Positions 47,059 to 56,977 are shown, numbered from the stretch's first letter. The stretch is DNA of 64,000 nucleotides from Pseudoalteromonas piscicida (GCF_002208135.1 NZ_CP021647.1:747501-811500); one strand, 5' to 3'. The notes: generated by a model not told the origin, from the sequence alone. Made by a program: numbers and translations.

Positions 47059-47784
47059 CTAAAGCTCCAATACCTTATGATAGGCTGGTGTTTTACTCAC
47101 TTTTGCAAACGCAATGCGTAAGCGCTCGACAATATCGGCTGGTAATTGGTTGTTCGTTGCAAGGTAACCTTTAACCGAGAGTGCTTCTACATCGTATAAA
47201 AAAGTAAAGTGGTCAGCCGGAAGGTTAAGCTCCATGGCCATGGTCTTGATATAACGCGGGTCATCAATCACTAAATCAACGCGATTTGCGACGAGTAATT
47301 CATATGACTTTTCGATGTCGCTGGTTTGAACAAAGTTAAACCCGAGTGCTTTAAGTGTGCCTTCGGCGATATCACCACGCTGAACCGCTATTTTGTATTG
47401 TTTGGCATCCTCTAGTGATTGGATTTTTATGTCCTCGCGATAGCGATTGGTAACGAACCCTAAATGAAACACAGCGACGGGGCCAATCCAATGAAAACTG
47501 TCTTCTCTCGCGGGTGTCTTTGCGATGCTATAAATTAAGGTATGTTTGTTATGCTGCGCTAATTTAAAAGCTCTAGCCCAAGGGTAAATAGAAAACTGTC
47601 CTTCGAGTTCAGCCGCTTTTAAAATCGCTTTGACTAGATCGGTACTCGAGCCTGCAACTTGGTGGTTTTCTATGGTTTGATTGGGTGGAGAAAGTTCCGT
47701 AACAACCTGTAATTTCGCCCATAATGGCAACGGGCTAATCAGCAAAATAAACAGTAGTAGACGTCCAACAACAGCATTGGTCAT
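47059..47784 (-). CDS. Periplasmic solute-binding protein, family 3-like
   Basis: A 241-residue exported protein with a signal peptide ending near 'LPLWAK'. 'LSPPNQTIENHQVAGSSTDLVKAILKAAELEGQFSIYPWARAF' and 'KQYKIAVQRGDIAEGTLKALGF' are those of the two-lobed SBP_bac_3 fold. There is no ABC permease next to it, as is common for the many orphan members in Shewanella and Pseudoalteromonas. It lies 19 bases downstream of a second such gene, so the two form an operon. Ligand unknown; amino acids are usual. Confidence 0.75.
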   Translation of the reverse strand: MTNAVVGRLLLFILLISPLPLWAKLQVVTELSPPNQTIENHQVAGSSTDLVKAILKAAELEGQFSIYPWARAFKLAQHNKHTLIYSIAKTPAREDSFHWIGPVAVFHLGFVTNRYREDIKIQSLEDAKQYKIAVQRGDIAEGTLKALGFNFVQTSDIEKSYELLVANRVDLVIDDPRYIKTMAMELNLPADHFTFLYDVEALSVKGYLATNNQLPADIVERLRIAFAKVSKTPAYHKVLEL

Positions 47785-47803
47785 TACTAAAATACTCCAC
47801 CCG

Positions 47804-48547
47804 TTAATGCGTTAATCTATATTTAGCATAGATGGATTTTATTTTTCCGTCATTAATCATTCGTCGCAAGGCAATATTTATTTCTGTTTGTAACTCAGTC
47901 AGATGAGGCTGCAAGCGCATATGGACAGGTAATCGGCTTATTTCATAGCAGGACTGAAATTTGCGATACTTTGGTTGTTGCGAAATATAGTAGTCTGCTG
48001 TCACCGACCCAATCATGATGTAGTCTAAACGCTCATGCTCAAGCTGTGCTAGCAGTTCTTTCTCAGATACATTTTCGTAAACCACGATCTTGTCCTTACC
48101 TATATGGGCTTCAAAGTTATCGTAACGATACCCTCTTACTTTACCGACTAATGCGCCGTAAAACTGCTCAGGCTTGTGTTTACCCACACAGCGAGATTGA
48201 TAACCAAGCAGTACTTCTGTTGAAAAGGCATAGTCTATGCTGTAAATCCCAGGAACGTCCGCTTCAGCCCGCCACGATTTGTTTATCCCAGGCTCAATAT
48301 CTATTTTACCTTGGTCGAAATAGCGTTGACCTCTGGCGACAGAGAGTGGCATAAACTCAAACTGGTGTGAAGTCAGTTTTGCCAACTCTTGAAAAATGTC
48401 GACAAAAATACCTTTGGGTTTTCCCTGTTCTTCAAGATAGTAAGGAGGATTGGCACCGTGATAGACCAGTACGGTATAGGTTTTCGCCTGCGCTAAGCCG
48501 GTTAGCAGCAAAAGGATAAGCATAACTATTTGCAAACACCGCATCAT
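47804..48547 (-). CDS. Periplasmic solute-binding protein, family 3-like
   Basis: A 247-residue exported protein with a signal peptide ending near 'GLAQAKTY'. 'PPYYLEEQGKPKGIFVDIFQELAKLTSHQFEFMPLSVARG' and the C-terminal 'LQTEINIALRRMINDGKIKSIYAKY' are typical of SBP_bac_3 proteins. The second lobe includes 'AQLEHERLDYIMIGSVTADYYI'. It precedes the other binding-protein gene in a two-gene operon without a transporter. Roles as signal sensors, not transport, are possible for such orphans. Confidence 0.75.
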   Translation of the reverse strand: MMRCLQIVMLILLLLTGLAQAKTYTVLVYHGANPPYYLEEQGKPKGIFVDIFQELAKLTSHQFEFMPLSVARGQRYFDQGKIDIEPGINKSWRAEADVPGIYSIDYAFSTEVLLGYQSRCVGKHKPEQFYGALVGKVRGYRYDNFEAHIGKDKIVVYENVSEKELLAQLEHERLDYIMIGSVTADYYISQQPKYRKFQSCYEISRLPVHMRLQPHLTELQTEINIALRRMINDGKIKSIYAKYRLTH

Positions 48548-48695
48548 GATCTTCAGGCCAAAATAAAGGTATCTCCATAATATGCTTGATTTTTAATCGA
48601 TGCAATTAATCCTTAGCTGCTACTGTGTCGAAATAAATACATCAAACTGATTATTCGCCACAAACTATAAATATGGTGAATACTACGTATGTTGG

Positions 48696-48711
48696 AAATT
48701 GTCGACAATTT
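48696..48711. promoter_or_regulatory. Likely operator 1 for the GntR regulator
   Basis: A 16-bp perfect palindrome AAATTGTCGACAATTT, 77 bases upstream of the regulator gene. FadR/FCD-type GntR proteins bind short palindromes of this kind with a TTGTC-type half site, and a similar ATTGTC half occurs again at 48751. Confidence 0.65.
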
Positions 48712-48719
48712 GCGGTGGG

Positions 48720-48745
48720 GCTGGTTGACGTCTGCGTCAACCAGC
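48720..48745. repeat. 11-bp perfect inverted repeat between operators
   Basis: GCTGGTTGACG / CGTCAACCAGC with a four-base TCTG loop. As RNA it would form a strong hairpin in the leader; as DNA it may be a third protein site. No T-run follows directly, so it is not a standard terminator. Confidence 0.6.
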
Positions 48746-48750
48746 ACTAT

Positions 48751-48761
48751 ATTGTCTACAA
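48751..48761. promoter_or_regulatory. Likely operator 2 for the GntR regulator
   Basis: ATTGTCTACAA matches ATTGTCGACAA of operator 1 at 10 of 11 positions and lies 27 bases before the regulator start, so binding here would repress the operon, including its own regulator. Confidence 0.5.
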
Positions 48762-48787
48762 CTTAAATGACTAAGACTGGCTAACTA

Positions 48788-49465
48788 ATGATGAGCTTTT
48801 TTGACGAGCAAGCGGTTACTTCTTCTGACAAAGCATTCTTTCGCATGCGAAAGGAGATTGTAGAAGGTGAAATAACAGCAGGTTCTAAGCTCAGCGAAAT
48901 GGAATTGTCGACAAAGTATGAAGTCAGCAGAGCGGTTGTCCGCGAGGCAATCAATCGCTTGGAGTCATGTCACCTAGTTGAGCGCAAAGCCAATGTCGGG
49001 GCGCGCGTTGTTACTCTCACACCAGAAGGCCTTATGGAGCTTTATCAGATCCGTGAGGCGCTAGAGGGGATGGCGGCAAGACTTGCAGCACAACACATGA
49101 CTGAAGCTGAAATTCAAGACTTAGAAGGTTTGTTGTCGAGTCAATTCGATGAAGTCAAGAACCAACATTCTTATTATCAAGAAGCGGGCGATCTCGACTT
49201 TCATTACCGCATTATTCTGGGCAGTAAAAATGCGAGCCTTATCTCTATGCTAGTCAATGGACTGTACCACTTGGTACGTATGTATCGTGTGCAGTTGGGG
49301 ATGGCCGGTCCTCGCGTTACCACGGCATTTGACGAGCATAAACATATCGTTCGCGCGATCAGTAACCGCGACCCAGAACTGGCAGAAATACTGATGCGTC
49401 GACATATTCAATATTCTAAAAATAATATCGCAGCCAAATTAGCAAGCAATCAATCACACTTTTAA
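48788..49465 (+). CDS. GntR-family (FCD) regulator of the propionate operon
   Basis: A 225-residue regulator. The N-terminal winged helix reads '[53 protein letters not shown]', and the FCD domain (about 80-215) has the metal/ligand pattern '[17 protein letters not shown]', 'DFHYRI' and 'EHKHIVRAI'. It is directly upstream of prpB with a 14-base gap, so it is probably the local regulator of methylcitrate-cycle genes, sensing a C7 or C3 acid. It replaces the sigma-54 PrpR of enterobacteria, a difference known for other proteobacteria. Confidence 0.85.
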   Translation: MMSFFDEQAVTSSDKAFFRMRKEIVEGEITAGSKLSEMELSTKYEVSRAVVREAINRLESCHLVERKANVGARVVTLTPEGLMELYQIREALEGMAARLAAQHMTEAEIQDLEGLLSSQFDEVKNQHSYYQEAGDLDFHYRIILGSKNASLISMLVNGLYHLVRMYRVQLGMAGPRVTTAFDEHKHIVRAISNRDPELAEILMRRHIQYSKNNIAAKLASNQSHF

Positions 49466-49479
49466 GAGAGAAGATCATC

Positions 49480-50358
49480 ATGAGCGCAGGAAAAAAATTT
49501 CGTGAAGCATTAAAAGCCAATAAACCGCTTCAAATCGTCGGCACTATCAACGCATATAGCGCGATGATGGCAAAGAAAATCGGTCACCAAGCTATCTATC
49601 TTTCTGGTGGTGGCGTTGCTAACGCATCGTATGGGCTACCTGACTTAGGAATGACATCTTTAAATGATGTAATTGCAGATGTAAGTCGCATTACCTCGGC
49701 TTGTGATCTACCTTTAATGGTCGATATTGATACTGGATGGGGCGGTGCATTCAATATTGCAAAAACCATCCGAGATATGGAAAAAGCAGGTGCAGCTGCG
49801 GTACACATGGAAGATCAAGTAGCGCAAAAACGCTGTGGCCACCGCCCAAATAAAGAAATTGTGTCGACCGAAGAAATGATCGACCGTATTAAAGCAGCAG
49901 TGGATGCGCGCACCGATCCTGACTTCTTTATCATGGCAAGAACGGATTCGTTTGCGCAAGAAGGGTTAGATGCGGCAATTGAGCGTGCGAAAGCCTATGT
50001 TGCAGCAGGCGCTGATGGCATCTTCGCAGAAGCAGTACAAACTGAAGAACACTATCGCGCATTCAGCGAAGCACTTGATGTGCCCATCCTCGCAAATATC
50101 ACTGAGTTTGGTAAGACAGAACTTTGGAACAAAGCTGAGCTGGGTGAGTGGGGCGTAGATATGGTGCTGTATCCATTGAGTGCGTTCAGAGCGATGAACA
50201 AAGCGGCGGAGCTGGTGTATCAGTCTATTTTAGAAAATGGAGACCAGAAAGCGGTACTCGATACTATGCAAACCCGTATGGATTTGTATGATTACCTTGG
50301 CTATCACGATTATGAGCAAAAGCTCGATGCATTATTCGCCGAAGGTAAAAATAAGTAA
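49480..50358 (+). CDS. prpB: 2-methylisocitrate lyase
   Basis: A 292-residue enzyme of the isocitrate-lyase superfamily, cleaving 2-methylisocitrate to pyruvate and succinate in the last step of the methylcitrate cycle. '[18 protein letters not shown]' contains the metal-site aspartates and '[19 protein letters not shown]' has the signature K-R-C-G-H (117-121) with catalytic Cys119. Length is standard. It is second in the operon behind the GntR gene and followed after 78 bases by prpC. Confidence 0.95.
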   Translation: MSAGKKFREALKANKPLQIVGTINAYSAMMAKKIGHQAIYLSGGGVANASYGLPDLGMTSLNDVIADVSRITSACDLPLMVDIDTGWGGAFNIAKTIRDMEKAGAAAVHMEDQVAQKRCGHRPNKEIVSTEEMIDRIKAAVDARTDPDFFIMARTDSFAQEGLDAAIERAKAYVAAGADGIFAEAVQTEEHYRAFSEALDVPILANITEFGKTELWNKAELGEWGVDMVLYPLSAFRAMNKAAELVYQSILENGDQKAVLDTMQTRMDLYDYLGYHDYEQKLDALFAEGKNK

Positions 50359-50367
50359 AAAATTAAA

Positions 50368-50390
50368 GCTGCTGAGGGTTGCTCAGCAGC
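50368..50390 (+). other. Hairpin in the prpB-prpC gap
   Basis: Perfect 9-bp stem GCTGCTGAG / CTCAGCAGC with a five-base loop, 10 bases after the prpB stop. There is no U-tract, so it may protect the upstream mRNA or attenuate partly rather than terminate. Confidence 0.6.
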
Positions 50391-50436
50391 ACAAAATATC
50401 AATACCCAGCAGGTAAAAAATTCAGGAGACAATAAT

Positions 50437-51558
50437 ATGGCTAAAGTACTAAGTGGCGCGGGCCTTCGTGGTCAAGTAGCAGGAAAAACAGCACTATCAA
50501 CGGTAGGTAAGTCGGGCTCAGGTTTGACTTATCGTGGCTACGACGTAAAGGAACTAGCTGAAAATTGTCAGTTTGAAGAGGTCGCGCACCTTATCCTTAA
50601 AGGTAACTTACCAAATCAAGCTGAACTGGACGCTTATAAAAGCGAACTAAAAGCAATGCGTGGTTTGCCGCAGGCGTTAAAAGAAGTATTAGAACGTATT
50701 CCTGCTGACGCACATCCAATGGACGTATTACGTACGGGCTGTTCAATGCTTGGTAACCTTGAAGGTGAAGCAAGCTTTGATGAACAAGGTAAAGTAACCG
50801 ATCGCATGCTAGCAAGTTTCCCAAGCATTATTTGTTATTGGTATCGCTTTAGTCATGATGGCGTTCGTATCGATGTGGAGACGGATGACGACTCAATCGG
50901 TGCACATTTCTTACACTTACTGCACGGCGAGAAACCAAGTGAGCTACATGAGCGTGTGATGCATGTATCACTTATCCTTTATGCAGAACATGAGTTTAAC
51001 GCGTCGACCTTTACAGCGCGCGTGTGTGCCTCAACGCTTTCTGATATGCATTCTTGTATTACTGGTGCGATTGGTTCTCTACGTGGTCCACTTCACGGGG
51101 GGGCAAATGAAGCCGCAATGGAAATGATTGAGCGCTTTGAGTCGGCTGATCACGCAGAGCAAGAAATGATGGGTATGCTTGAGCGTAAAGAGAAGATCAT
51201 GGGCTTTGGTCATGCTATTTACTCAGAATGTGACCCTCGTAACGAAATCATCAAACGTTGGTCTGAAAAACTAGCGGCAGATGTTGGTGACACGGTACTT
51301 TACCCTGTATCTGTGCGCTGTGAAGAAGTCATGTGGCGCGAGAAAAAACTATTCTGTAATGCCGATTTCTTCCATGCATCAGCTTATAACTTCATGAAGA
51401 TCCCGACTAAATTGTTCACACCAATCTTTGTTATGTCACGCTTAACAGGGTGGGCTGCACACGTTATGGAGCAGCGCGCAGATAACCGTATCATTCGCCC
51501 ATCGGCTGAATACACCGGCGAGGAGCTACGCCCAGTTCCTGCCATTTCTGAGCGTTAA
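50437..51558 (+). CDS. prpC: 2-methylcitrate synthase
   Basis: A 373-residue enzyme joining propionyl-CoA and oxaloacetate. It has the short bacterial citrate-synthase length. Active-site segments are 'GPLHGGANEAAMEMIE' with the first His, 'IMGFGHAIYSECDPRNEIIK' with the second His and 'FFHASAYNFMKIPTKLFTPIFVMSRLTGWAAHVMEQR' with the catalytic Asp-equivalent region. Context between prpB and acnD makes methylcitrate synthase, not citrate synthase, the clear choice. AGGAG precedes the start. Confidence 0.95.
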   Translation: MAKVLSGAGLRGQVAGKTALSTVGKSGSGLTYRGYDVKELAENCQFEEVAHLILKGNLPNQAELDAYKSELKAMRGLPQALKEVLERIPADAHPMDVLRTGCSMLGNLEGEASFDEQGKVTDRMLASFPSIICYWYRFSHDGVRIDVETDDDSIGAHFLHLLHGEKPSELHERVMHVSLILYAEHEFNASTFTARVCASTLSDMHSCITGAIGSLRGPLHGGANEAAMEMIERFESADHAEQEMMGMLERKEKIMGFGHAIYSECDPRNEIIKRWSEKLAADVGDTVLYPVSVRCEEVMWREKKLFCNADFFHASAYNFMKIPTKLFTPIFVMSRLTGWAAHVMEQRADNRIIRPSAEYTGEELRPVPAISER

Positions 51559-51632
51559 TCGAACACTGTTCGAATCTATTCTGGCGGTCGCCATGACCGC
51601 CTGTTCTCCGTCACCGATTGTTGGAAGTTGTT

Positions 51633-54227
51633 ATGAATACTCAATTCCGTAAACGTTTACCTGATTCTGAGCTTTGCTATTACGATACAAAAGAAGCGGT
51701 AGAAGCTATCAAACCAGGTAGCTACGAGACTTTACCTTATACCTCGCGCGTCCTTGCTGAAAACTTAGTACGCCGCGCTGAGCCTGAAAAACTCAATGAT
51801 TATCTTGAACAGATCATCGAGCGTCGTCGCGATTTGGACTTTCCGTGGTTTCCTGCTCGCGTGGTTTGCCATGATATTTTGGGTCAAACTGCACTAGTTG
51901 ACCTTGCGGGTCTGCGTGATGCTATCGCTGAAAAAGGCGGCGATCCGGCAAAAGTCAATCCAGTCGTACCGACTCAGCTGATTGTCGATCACAGCTTGGC
52001 CGTAGAGCACGCCGGTTATGAAGAAGATGCATTTGAGAAAAACCGCGCGATTGAAGACCGTCGAAATGACGACCGTTTTCACTTTATCAACTGGACCAAA
52101 ACGGCATTTAAAAACGTCGATGTGATCCCGCCAGGTAACGGTATTTTGCACCAAATCAATTTGGAAAAAATGTCGCCAGTTATTCAAGCCCGCGACGGTG
52201 TTGCCTTCCCTGATACGCTTGTTGGCACCGACAGCCATACGCCACATGTTGATGCACTGGGTGTTATTGCCGTTGGTGTGGGTGGCCTTGAAGCGGAAAG
52301 CGTGATGCTTGGTCGTGCCTCTTACATGCGACTGCCGGATATTGTTGGTGTTGAGATCATTGGCAAACGCCAACCGGGGATCACCGCAACGGATATCGTA
52401 CTGGCAATCACTGAGTTTTTGCGTAAAGAGCGCGTAGTTTCTAGCTACTTAGAATTCTTTGGTGAAGGTACGCAAGACCTTAATTTAGGTGACCGTGCGA
52501 CAATTTCAAACATGACACCAGAGTATGGCGCAACCGCAGCTATGTTCTACATCGATGAGCAAACCATTGATTATTTGAAGCTTACAGGCCGTGACGACGA
52601 GCAAATCAAGCTGGTGGAAAAATACGCTAAGCTGACAGGGCTTTGGGCTGATTCGCTAGAAAACGTGCAGTACGAGCGTGTACTTAAGTTTGATTTGTCA
52701 ACGGTGACTCGTAATATTGCCGGTCCTTCAAATCCGCATCGCCGCGTTGCAACTAACGACCTTGCTAATCAAGGTATCGTTAAAGAGATTGAAGCGCCAA
52801 AAGATGGCTTGATGCCAGATGGCGCGGTGATCATCGCAGCGATCACCAGCTGTACTAATACCAGTAACCCACGTAACGTCGTTGCCGCTGGCTTGCTGGC
52901 ACGTAATGCCAATAAGCTAGGCCTTGTTCGTAAACCTTGGGTGAAAACGTCTTTTGCTCCGGGGTCAAAAGCGGTACGTTCTTATATGGAAGAGGCAAAG
53001 CTCCTACCTGAGCTTGAGCAACTCGGTTTTGGTGTGGTTGCCTTTGCTTGTACGACTTGTAATGGCATGAGTGGCGCACTTGATCCGAAAATCCAACAAG
53101 AAGTGATTGACCGCGATTTATATTCAACGGCAGTGCTATCGGGTAACCGTAACTTTGATGGTCGAATTCACCCATACGCAAAACAAGCATTCTTAGCTTC
53201 ACCGCCGTTGGTTGTGGCCTATGCAATTGCAGGCACCGTGCGTTTTGATATTGAAAATGGTGTCTTAGGTCGCGACCAAGACGGCAATCCGGTCACGCTT
53301 AAAGATATCTGGCCAAGCGATGAAGAAATCGATGCGGTGATCAAAGAAAGCGTAAAACCAGAGCAGTTCCGCGCCGTTTATGAACCAATGTTTGACCTCA
53401 CGGTAGACTATGGTGAAGACAACGACCCACTTTATCAGTGGCGTCCAACGAGTACCTATATTCGTCGCCCTCCTTATTGGGAAGGGGCACTCGCGAGTGA
53501 GCGCACCATGAAAGGTATGCGTCCACTGGCGATTTTAGGCGATAACATCACCACTGACCATTTGTCACCATCGAATGCGATTTTGGCAAGTAGTGCGGCG
53601 GGTGAATATTTGGCTAAAATGGGCTTACCAGAGGAAGATTTCAACTCATACGCGACACACCGAGGTGATCACTTAACGGCGCAGCGTGCGACATTCGCTA
53701 ACCCTAAACTATTAAACGAAATGGTGGTGGAAAATGGTGATGTAGTACAAGGTTCACTGGCGCGTGTTGAGCCTGAAGGCAAAGTGACCAGAATGTGGGA
53801 AGCCATCGAAACCTATATGGAGCGTAAACAACCGCTGATCATCGTTGCTGGCGCAGATTACGGCCAAGGTTCGTCTCGTGACTGGGCTGCAAAAGGTGTG
53901 CGTTTAGCTGGAGTTGAGGTTATCGTAGCTGAAGGGTTTGAGCGTATTCACCGTACCAACTTAATCGGTATGGGTGTACTACCGCTTGAGTTTAAAGCGG
54001 GCACTACCCGTAAAACGCTTGAACTCGATGGTACAGAAACCTATGACGTTGAAGGTGAACCTGCACCTGGCGCTACATTAACTCTCGTGATTAATCGTCA
54101 AAGTGGTGAGCGTGTAGAGGTGCCTGTGACTTGTCGCTTAGATACCTTTGAAGAAGTGTCTATTTACTCTGCAGGTGGTGTATTGCAGCGCTTCGCTCAA
54201 GACTTCCTCGAAGCGGAAGGCGTATAA
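51633..54227 (+). CDS. acnD: 2-methylcitrate dehydratase, aconitase type
   Basis: An 864-residue aconitase-superfamily protein. The Fe-S cysteines are in 'AAITSCTNTSNPRN' and 'FACTTCNGMSG'; 'LVGTDSHTPHVDALGVIAVGVGGLEAE' and 'GADYGQGSSRDWAAKGVRLAGVEVIVAEGFERIHRTNLIGMGVLPLEF' are the other signature blocks. Together with PrpF it replaces PrpD: AcnD dehydrates 2-methylcitrate to a 2-methylaconitate isomer which PrpF isomerises. ATG at 51633 follows GGAAG; a TTG five codons upstream is less likely. The stop is followed after two bases by prpF. Confidence 0.95.
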   Translation: MNTQFRKRLPDSELCYYDTKEAVEAIKPGSYETLPYTSRVLAENLVRRAEPEKLNDYLEQIIERRRDLDFPWFPARVVCHDILGQTALVDLAGLRDAIAEKGGDPAKVNPVVPTQLIVDHSLAVEHAGYEEDAFEKNRAIEDRRNDDRFHFINWTKTAFKNVDVIPPGNGILHQINLEKMSPVIQARDGVAFPDTLVGTDSHTPHVDALGVIAVGVGGLEAESVMLGRASYMRLPDIVGVEIIGKRQPGITATDIVLAITEFLRKERVVSSYLEFFGEGTQDLNLGDRATISNMTPEYGATAAMFYIDEQTIDYLKLTGRDDEQIKLVEKYAKLTGLWADSLENVQYERVLKFDLSTVTRNIAGPSNPHRRVATNDLANQGIVKEIEAPKDGLMPDGAVIIAAITSCTNTSNPRNVVAAGLLARNANKLGLVRKPWVKTSFAPGSKAVRSYMEEAKLLPELEQLGFGVVAFACTTCNGMSGALDPKIQQEVIDRDLYSTAVLSGNRNFDGRIHPYAKQAFLASPPLVVAYAIAGTVRFDIENGVLGRDQDGNPVTLKDIWPSDEEIDAVIKESVKPEQFRAVYEPMFDLTVDYGEDNDPLYQWRPTSTYIRRPPYWEGALASERTMKGMRPLAILGDNITTDHLSPSNAILASSAAGEYLAKMGLPEEDFNSYATHRGDHLTAQRATFANPKLLNEMVVENGDVVQGSLARVEPEGKVTRMWEAIETYMERKQPLIIVAGADYGQGSSRDWAAKGVRLAGVEVIVAEGFERIHRTNLIGMGVLPLEFKAGTTRKTLELDGTETYDVEGEPAPGATLTLVINRQSGERVEVPVTCRLDTFEEVSIYSAGGVLQRFAQDFLEAEGV

Positions 54228-54229
54228 CC

Positions 54230-55405
54230 ATGAGCCAATTTAAGCCGCAAATTAAAATTCCCGCCACCTATATGCGTGGCGGCACCTCTAAAGGGGTGTT
54301 CTTTAATTTAACGGATTTACCCGAGTATGCTCAGCAACCGGGTGAAGCGCGAGATAATTTGCTGTTACGTGTGATTGGCAGCCCAGATCCCTATGGTAAA
54401 CATACCGATGGCATGGGCGGCGCAACTTCCAGTACCAGCAAAACGGTGATTTTAAGTAAAAGTGACAAAGCCGACCACGACGTGAATTATCTTTTTGGTC
54501 AGGTTGCTATCGACAAACCTTTTATCGATTGGAGCGGAAATTGTGGCAATTTAACGGCCGCAGTGGGTGCGTTTGCGATTAGTAATGGTTTAGTCGACGC
54601 GAATAAAGTACCCGAGAACGGCATCGCCGTCGTTAAAATCTGGCAGGCGAATATTAGCAAAACCATAGTGGCGCATATTCCTATCAGTAACGGCGAAGTG
54701 CAAGAGACGGGCGACTTTGAACTGGATGGCGTAACCTTCCCAGCGGCAGAAGTGGTTGTTGAGTTTATGGATCCAAGCGACCCGGATGTTGATATGTTTC
54801 CGTCGGGCAATCTCGTCGATACATTAACTGTGCCTGATGAAGGCACCTTTGAAGTGACCATGATAAGTGCCGGGATCCCAACGCTTTTCTTCCGTGCTTC
54901 CGATTTAGGTTATGAAGGTACAGAGTTACAAGAAGCGATTAATGGAGACTCAGCTGCACTAGAGCGATTTGAAAAGATCCGTGCTTATGGTGCAGTTAAA
55001 ATGGGTTTAATAGGTCATATTGACGAAGCGAAAGTTCGCCAACATACCCCAAAAATTGCTTTTGTTGCACCCGCTAAATCTTATGCTGCATCGAGCGGTA
55101 AAGCGGTGGAAGCCAATACCATCGATTTAAACGTTCGCGCGTTATCTATGGGTAAGTTGCATCATGCGATGATGGGAACTGCTGCTGTGGCGATAGCAAC
55201 CGCAGCGGCAATTCCTGGCACCCTAGTTAACGAAGCTGCTGGTGGTGGTGAGCTAAACTCAGTGACCTTTGGACATCCGTCAGGCACCTTAAAGGTTGGC
55301 GCTGAAGCACTACAAGAGTCAGGCCGTTGGCAAGCTAAAAAAGCCATCATGAGCCGCAGCGCTCGCGTGCTAATGGAAGGCCGAGTTCGCGTCCCAGAGG
55401 CGTAA
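54230..55405 (+). CDS. prpF: 2-methylaconitate cis-trans isomerase
   Basis: A 391-residue PrpF protein with the diaminopimelate-epimerase fold. 'YMRGGTSKGVFFN' near the start, 'GMGGATSSTSKTVIL', 'WSGNCGNLTAAVGAFAI' and 'SVTFGHPSGTLKVGAEAL' are the family blocks. It completes the AcnD/PrpF route from 2-methylcitrate. It ends the operon; a terminator follows 16 bases after the stop. Confidence 0.95.
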   Translation: MSQFKPQIKIPATYMRGGTSKGVFFNLTDLPEYAQQPGEARDNLLLRVIGSPDPYGKHTDGMGGATSSTSKTVILSKSDKADHDVNYLFGQVAIDKPFIDWSGNCGNLTAAVGAFAISNGLVDANKVPENGIAVVKIWQANISKTIVAHIPISNGEVQETGDFELDGVTFPAAEVVVEFMDPSDPDVDMFPSGNLVDTLTVPDEGTFEVTMISAGIPTLFFRASDLGYEGTELQEAINGDSAALERFEKIRAYGAVKMGLIGHIDEAKVRQHTPKIAFVAPAKSYAASSGKAVEANTIDLNVRALSMGKLHHAMMGTAAVAIATAAAIPGTLVNEAAGGGELNSVTFGHPSGTLKVGAEALQESGRWQAKKAIMSRSARVLMEGRVRVPEA

Positions 55406-55420
55406 CTCCATACTAAGTTA

Positions 55421-55450
55421 AAGGCTCTGGTTCCCAAGAGCCTTATTCTC
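55421..55450 (+). terminator. Terminator of the prp operon
   Basis: Perfect 8-bp stem AAGGCTCT / AGAGCCTT (55421-55428, 55437-55444) with an eight-base loop and 'ATTCTCTAT' following. The T tract is interrupted but position and stem are convincing. Confidence 0.75.
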
Positions 55451-55552
55451 TATAAAAAAACTCCCGAGTTGTTGCTCGGTCGCGAAGGTGTGCCTGCCAT
55501 TCGGCTTCTTCTTTGATTTCCACCATGCAGACTTGTAATTTATAAGGACGAT

Positions 55553-56152
55553 ATGATGTTTGAAGCTTTACTTTCGGTAGCGGTTACAACCGCAGTGTTA
55601 CTTGGCTCCCCCGGACCTGCGCCACTTGCGCTGGCTGCGACGGGGGCGAGTCAAGGTGTTAGAAATGGCTTTCCGTTCTTAGCTGGTATTTTGGCGGGAT
55701 TGTTAGTCGCAGTTAGCTGTGCGGCTACGGGAGTGGCTGGATTGCTGGTAAGTCAGCCTCAGGTGACGCTCGTGCTAAAGTGGCTTGCAGCGGCCTACTT
55801 AATTTACGTCGCCTATAAAATTGCAGCAAACAACGCGGCGCTTGGCAGTGCAGGTGCGCAGCTACCGAGCTTTAAAGATGGGTTTATTCTTAACCTCCTC
55901 AACCCCAAAGCCTACGCTGCGTGTATCGCTATTTTTGCGACGGCTTCGGTGCCGGCAAGCTCAAATCTAGTTGCTACGCTACTTGCCGCTAGCGTGTGCT
56001 ACGTAGTGGCGATAGTGGTCGACACAATATGGTTGGCATTAGGTGGTGTGATTTTTAAAACGCTGAAAGATGAAACCGTGCTCAAGCGGATCCGAGTTAG
56101 CTTTGCGTTAACTTTAGTTGTACTTGTTCTTTACGGGCTATCTGTCGTTTGA
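55553..56152 (+). CDS. LysE/RhtB-family amino-acid exporter
   Basis: A 199-residue membrane protein with six hydrophobic helices. 'LLGSPGPAPLALAATGASQGVRNGFPFLAGILAGLLVAV' matches the family start (S-P-G-P), 'LKWLAAAYLIYVAYKI' and 'FKDGFILNLLNPKAYAACIAIFA' (NPKA) the mid-helices. These exporters remove amino acids or homoserine derivatives from the cell. ATG at 55553 or 55556. It lies after the prp terminator and is separately transcribed. Confidence 0.88.
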   Translation: MMFEALLSVAVTTAVLLGSPGPAPLALAATGASQGVRNGFPFLAGILAGLLVAVSCAATGVAGLLVSQPQVTLVLKWLAAAYLIYVAYKIAANNAALGSAGAQLPSFKDGFILNLLNPKAYAACIAIFATASVPASSNLVATLLAASVCYVVAIVVDTIWLALGGVIFKTLKDETVLKRIRVSFALTLVVLVLYGLSVV

Positions 56153-56236
56153 GTTTGATGGGAAGTCACTGGCATAGCTTTTAGGCTTAAATAGGTGTAA
56201 TAATCTAAGTTATGCATCCGCCACTCAAAAAAGCCA

Positions 56237-56842
56237 ATGATCGTTCCACCAGGTGAAAAAGACATCCCCATAAGTGATATCAGTGTTGAGTTTTCGGACT
56301 CAGCGTTTGCTTTGAGAACGTTAAGAATAGGGGAATATAAACGGTTGGAGCGTCTGTTTTCGCTTAGATATGGTGATGAGTACGATGCCGAAGAGTTATT
56401 AAAGTTACGACAACAAAGAGTGCTAGTACCTTTTTTACAAGCTACTGAAGATAAATCAAAGCATTGCATTTGTGTGCGACAAACTCAAACGCGCGAAATG
56501 CTCGGCATGATCTTAATTAAATTCGATGATTCTGCGGCTAAAAAAGTGCTGGTAGAAGAGAGTTGGTTCATCCACGATGCCCTGTATGACAAGGTTTTTT
56601 GTGTACTGGTGACAGAGTATTTGAATAATCTCAAGTTGGCACTTGTGGAGTTTCGAGTCGACAAGCGTAACAGTATAGCACGCCGGCAGCTAGAAAAGTT
56701 GGGCGCGGACTTTGATGGTATATTACGTCGCGAAGGTGTTTATCGGAACGAGTGCTTTGACCTTGCTGTGTACTCTATCTCCCAAGAAGAGTGGCAGTGT
56801 GTTGTTCCTTTGTATTCTATTTACAAAGCGCTACCGCAATAA
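56237..56842 (+). CDS. GNAT-family acetyltransferase (RimJ/RimL-like)
   Basis: A 201-residue protein. 'LRTLRIGEYKRLERLF' begins it, 'KVFCVLVTEYLNNLKLALVEFRVDKRNSIARRQLEKLGADFDGILRREGVYRNECFDLAVYSI' is the typical C-terminal half of RimJ/RimL-type transferases (N-S-x-A...L-E-K-L-G, then the RR...Y strand). The P-loop-like motif A is weak ('HDALYDKVFCVLV'), so the acetyl-CoA site should be checked. Substrate not known. It stands alone. Confidence 0.75.
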   Translation: MIVPPGEKDIPISDISVEFSDSAFALRTLRIGEYKRLERLFSLRYGDEYDAEELLKLRQQRVLVPFLQATEDKSKHCICVRQTQTREMLGMILIKFDDSAAKKVLVEESWFIHDALYDKVFCVLVTEYLNNLKLALVEFRVDKRNSIARRQLEKLGADFDGILRREGVYRNECFDLAVYSISQEEWQCVVPLYSIYKALPQ

Positions 56843-56977
56843 TAGGGAAGCTTAAAGTGTGCATTTATGGAAAGTAAACCAAAGTATTTTCGCTGGCAAC
56901 TTGGCAGACAACAGTCCGGCTATCAAAAAATGTTACTAGCAAGCGCGATGTGGCCAGTTAAGTTTGATATGTATTTA

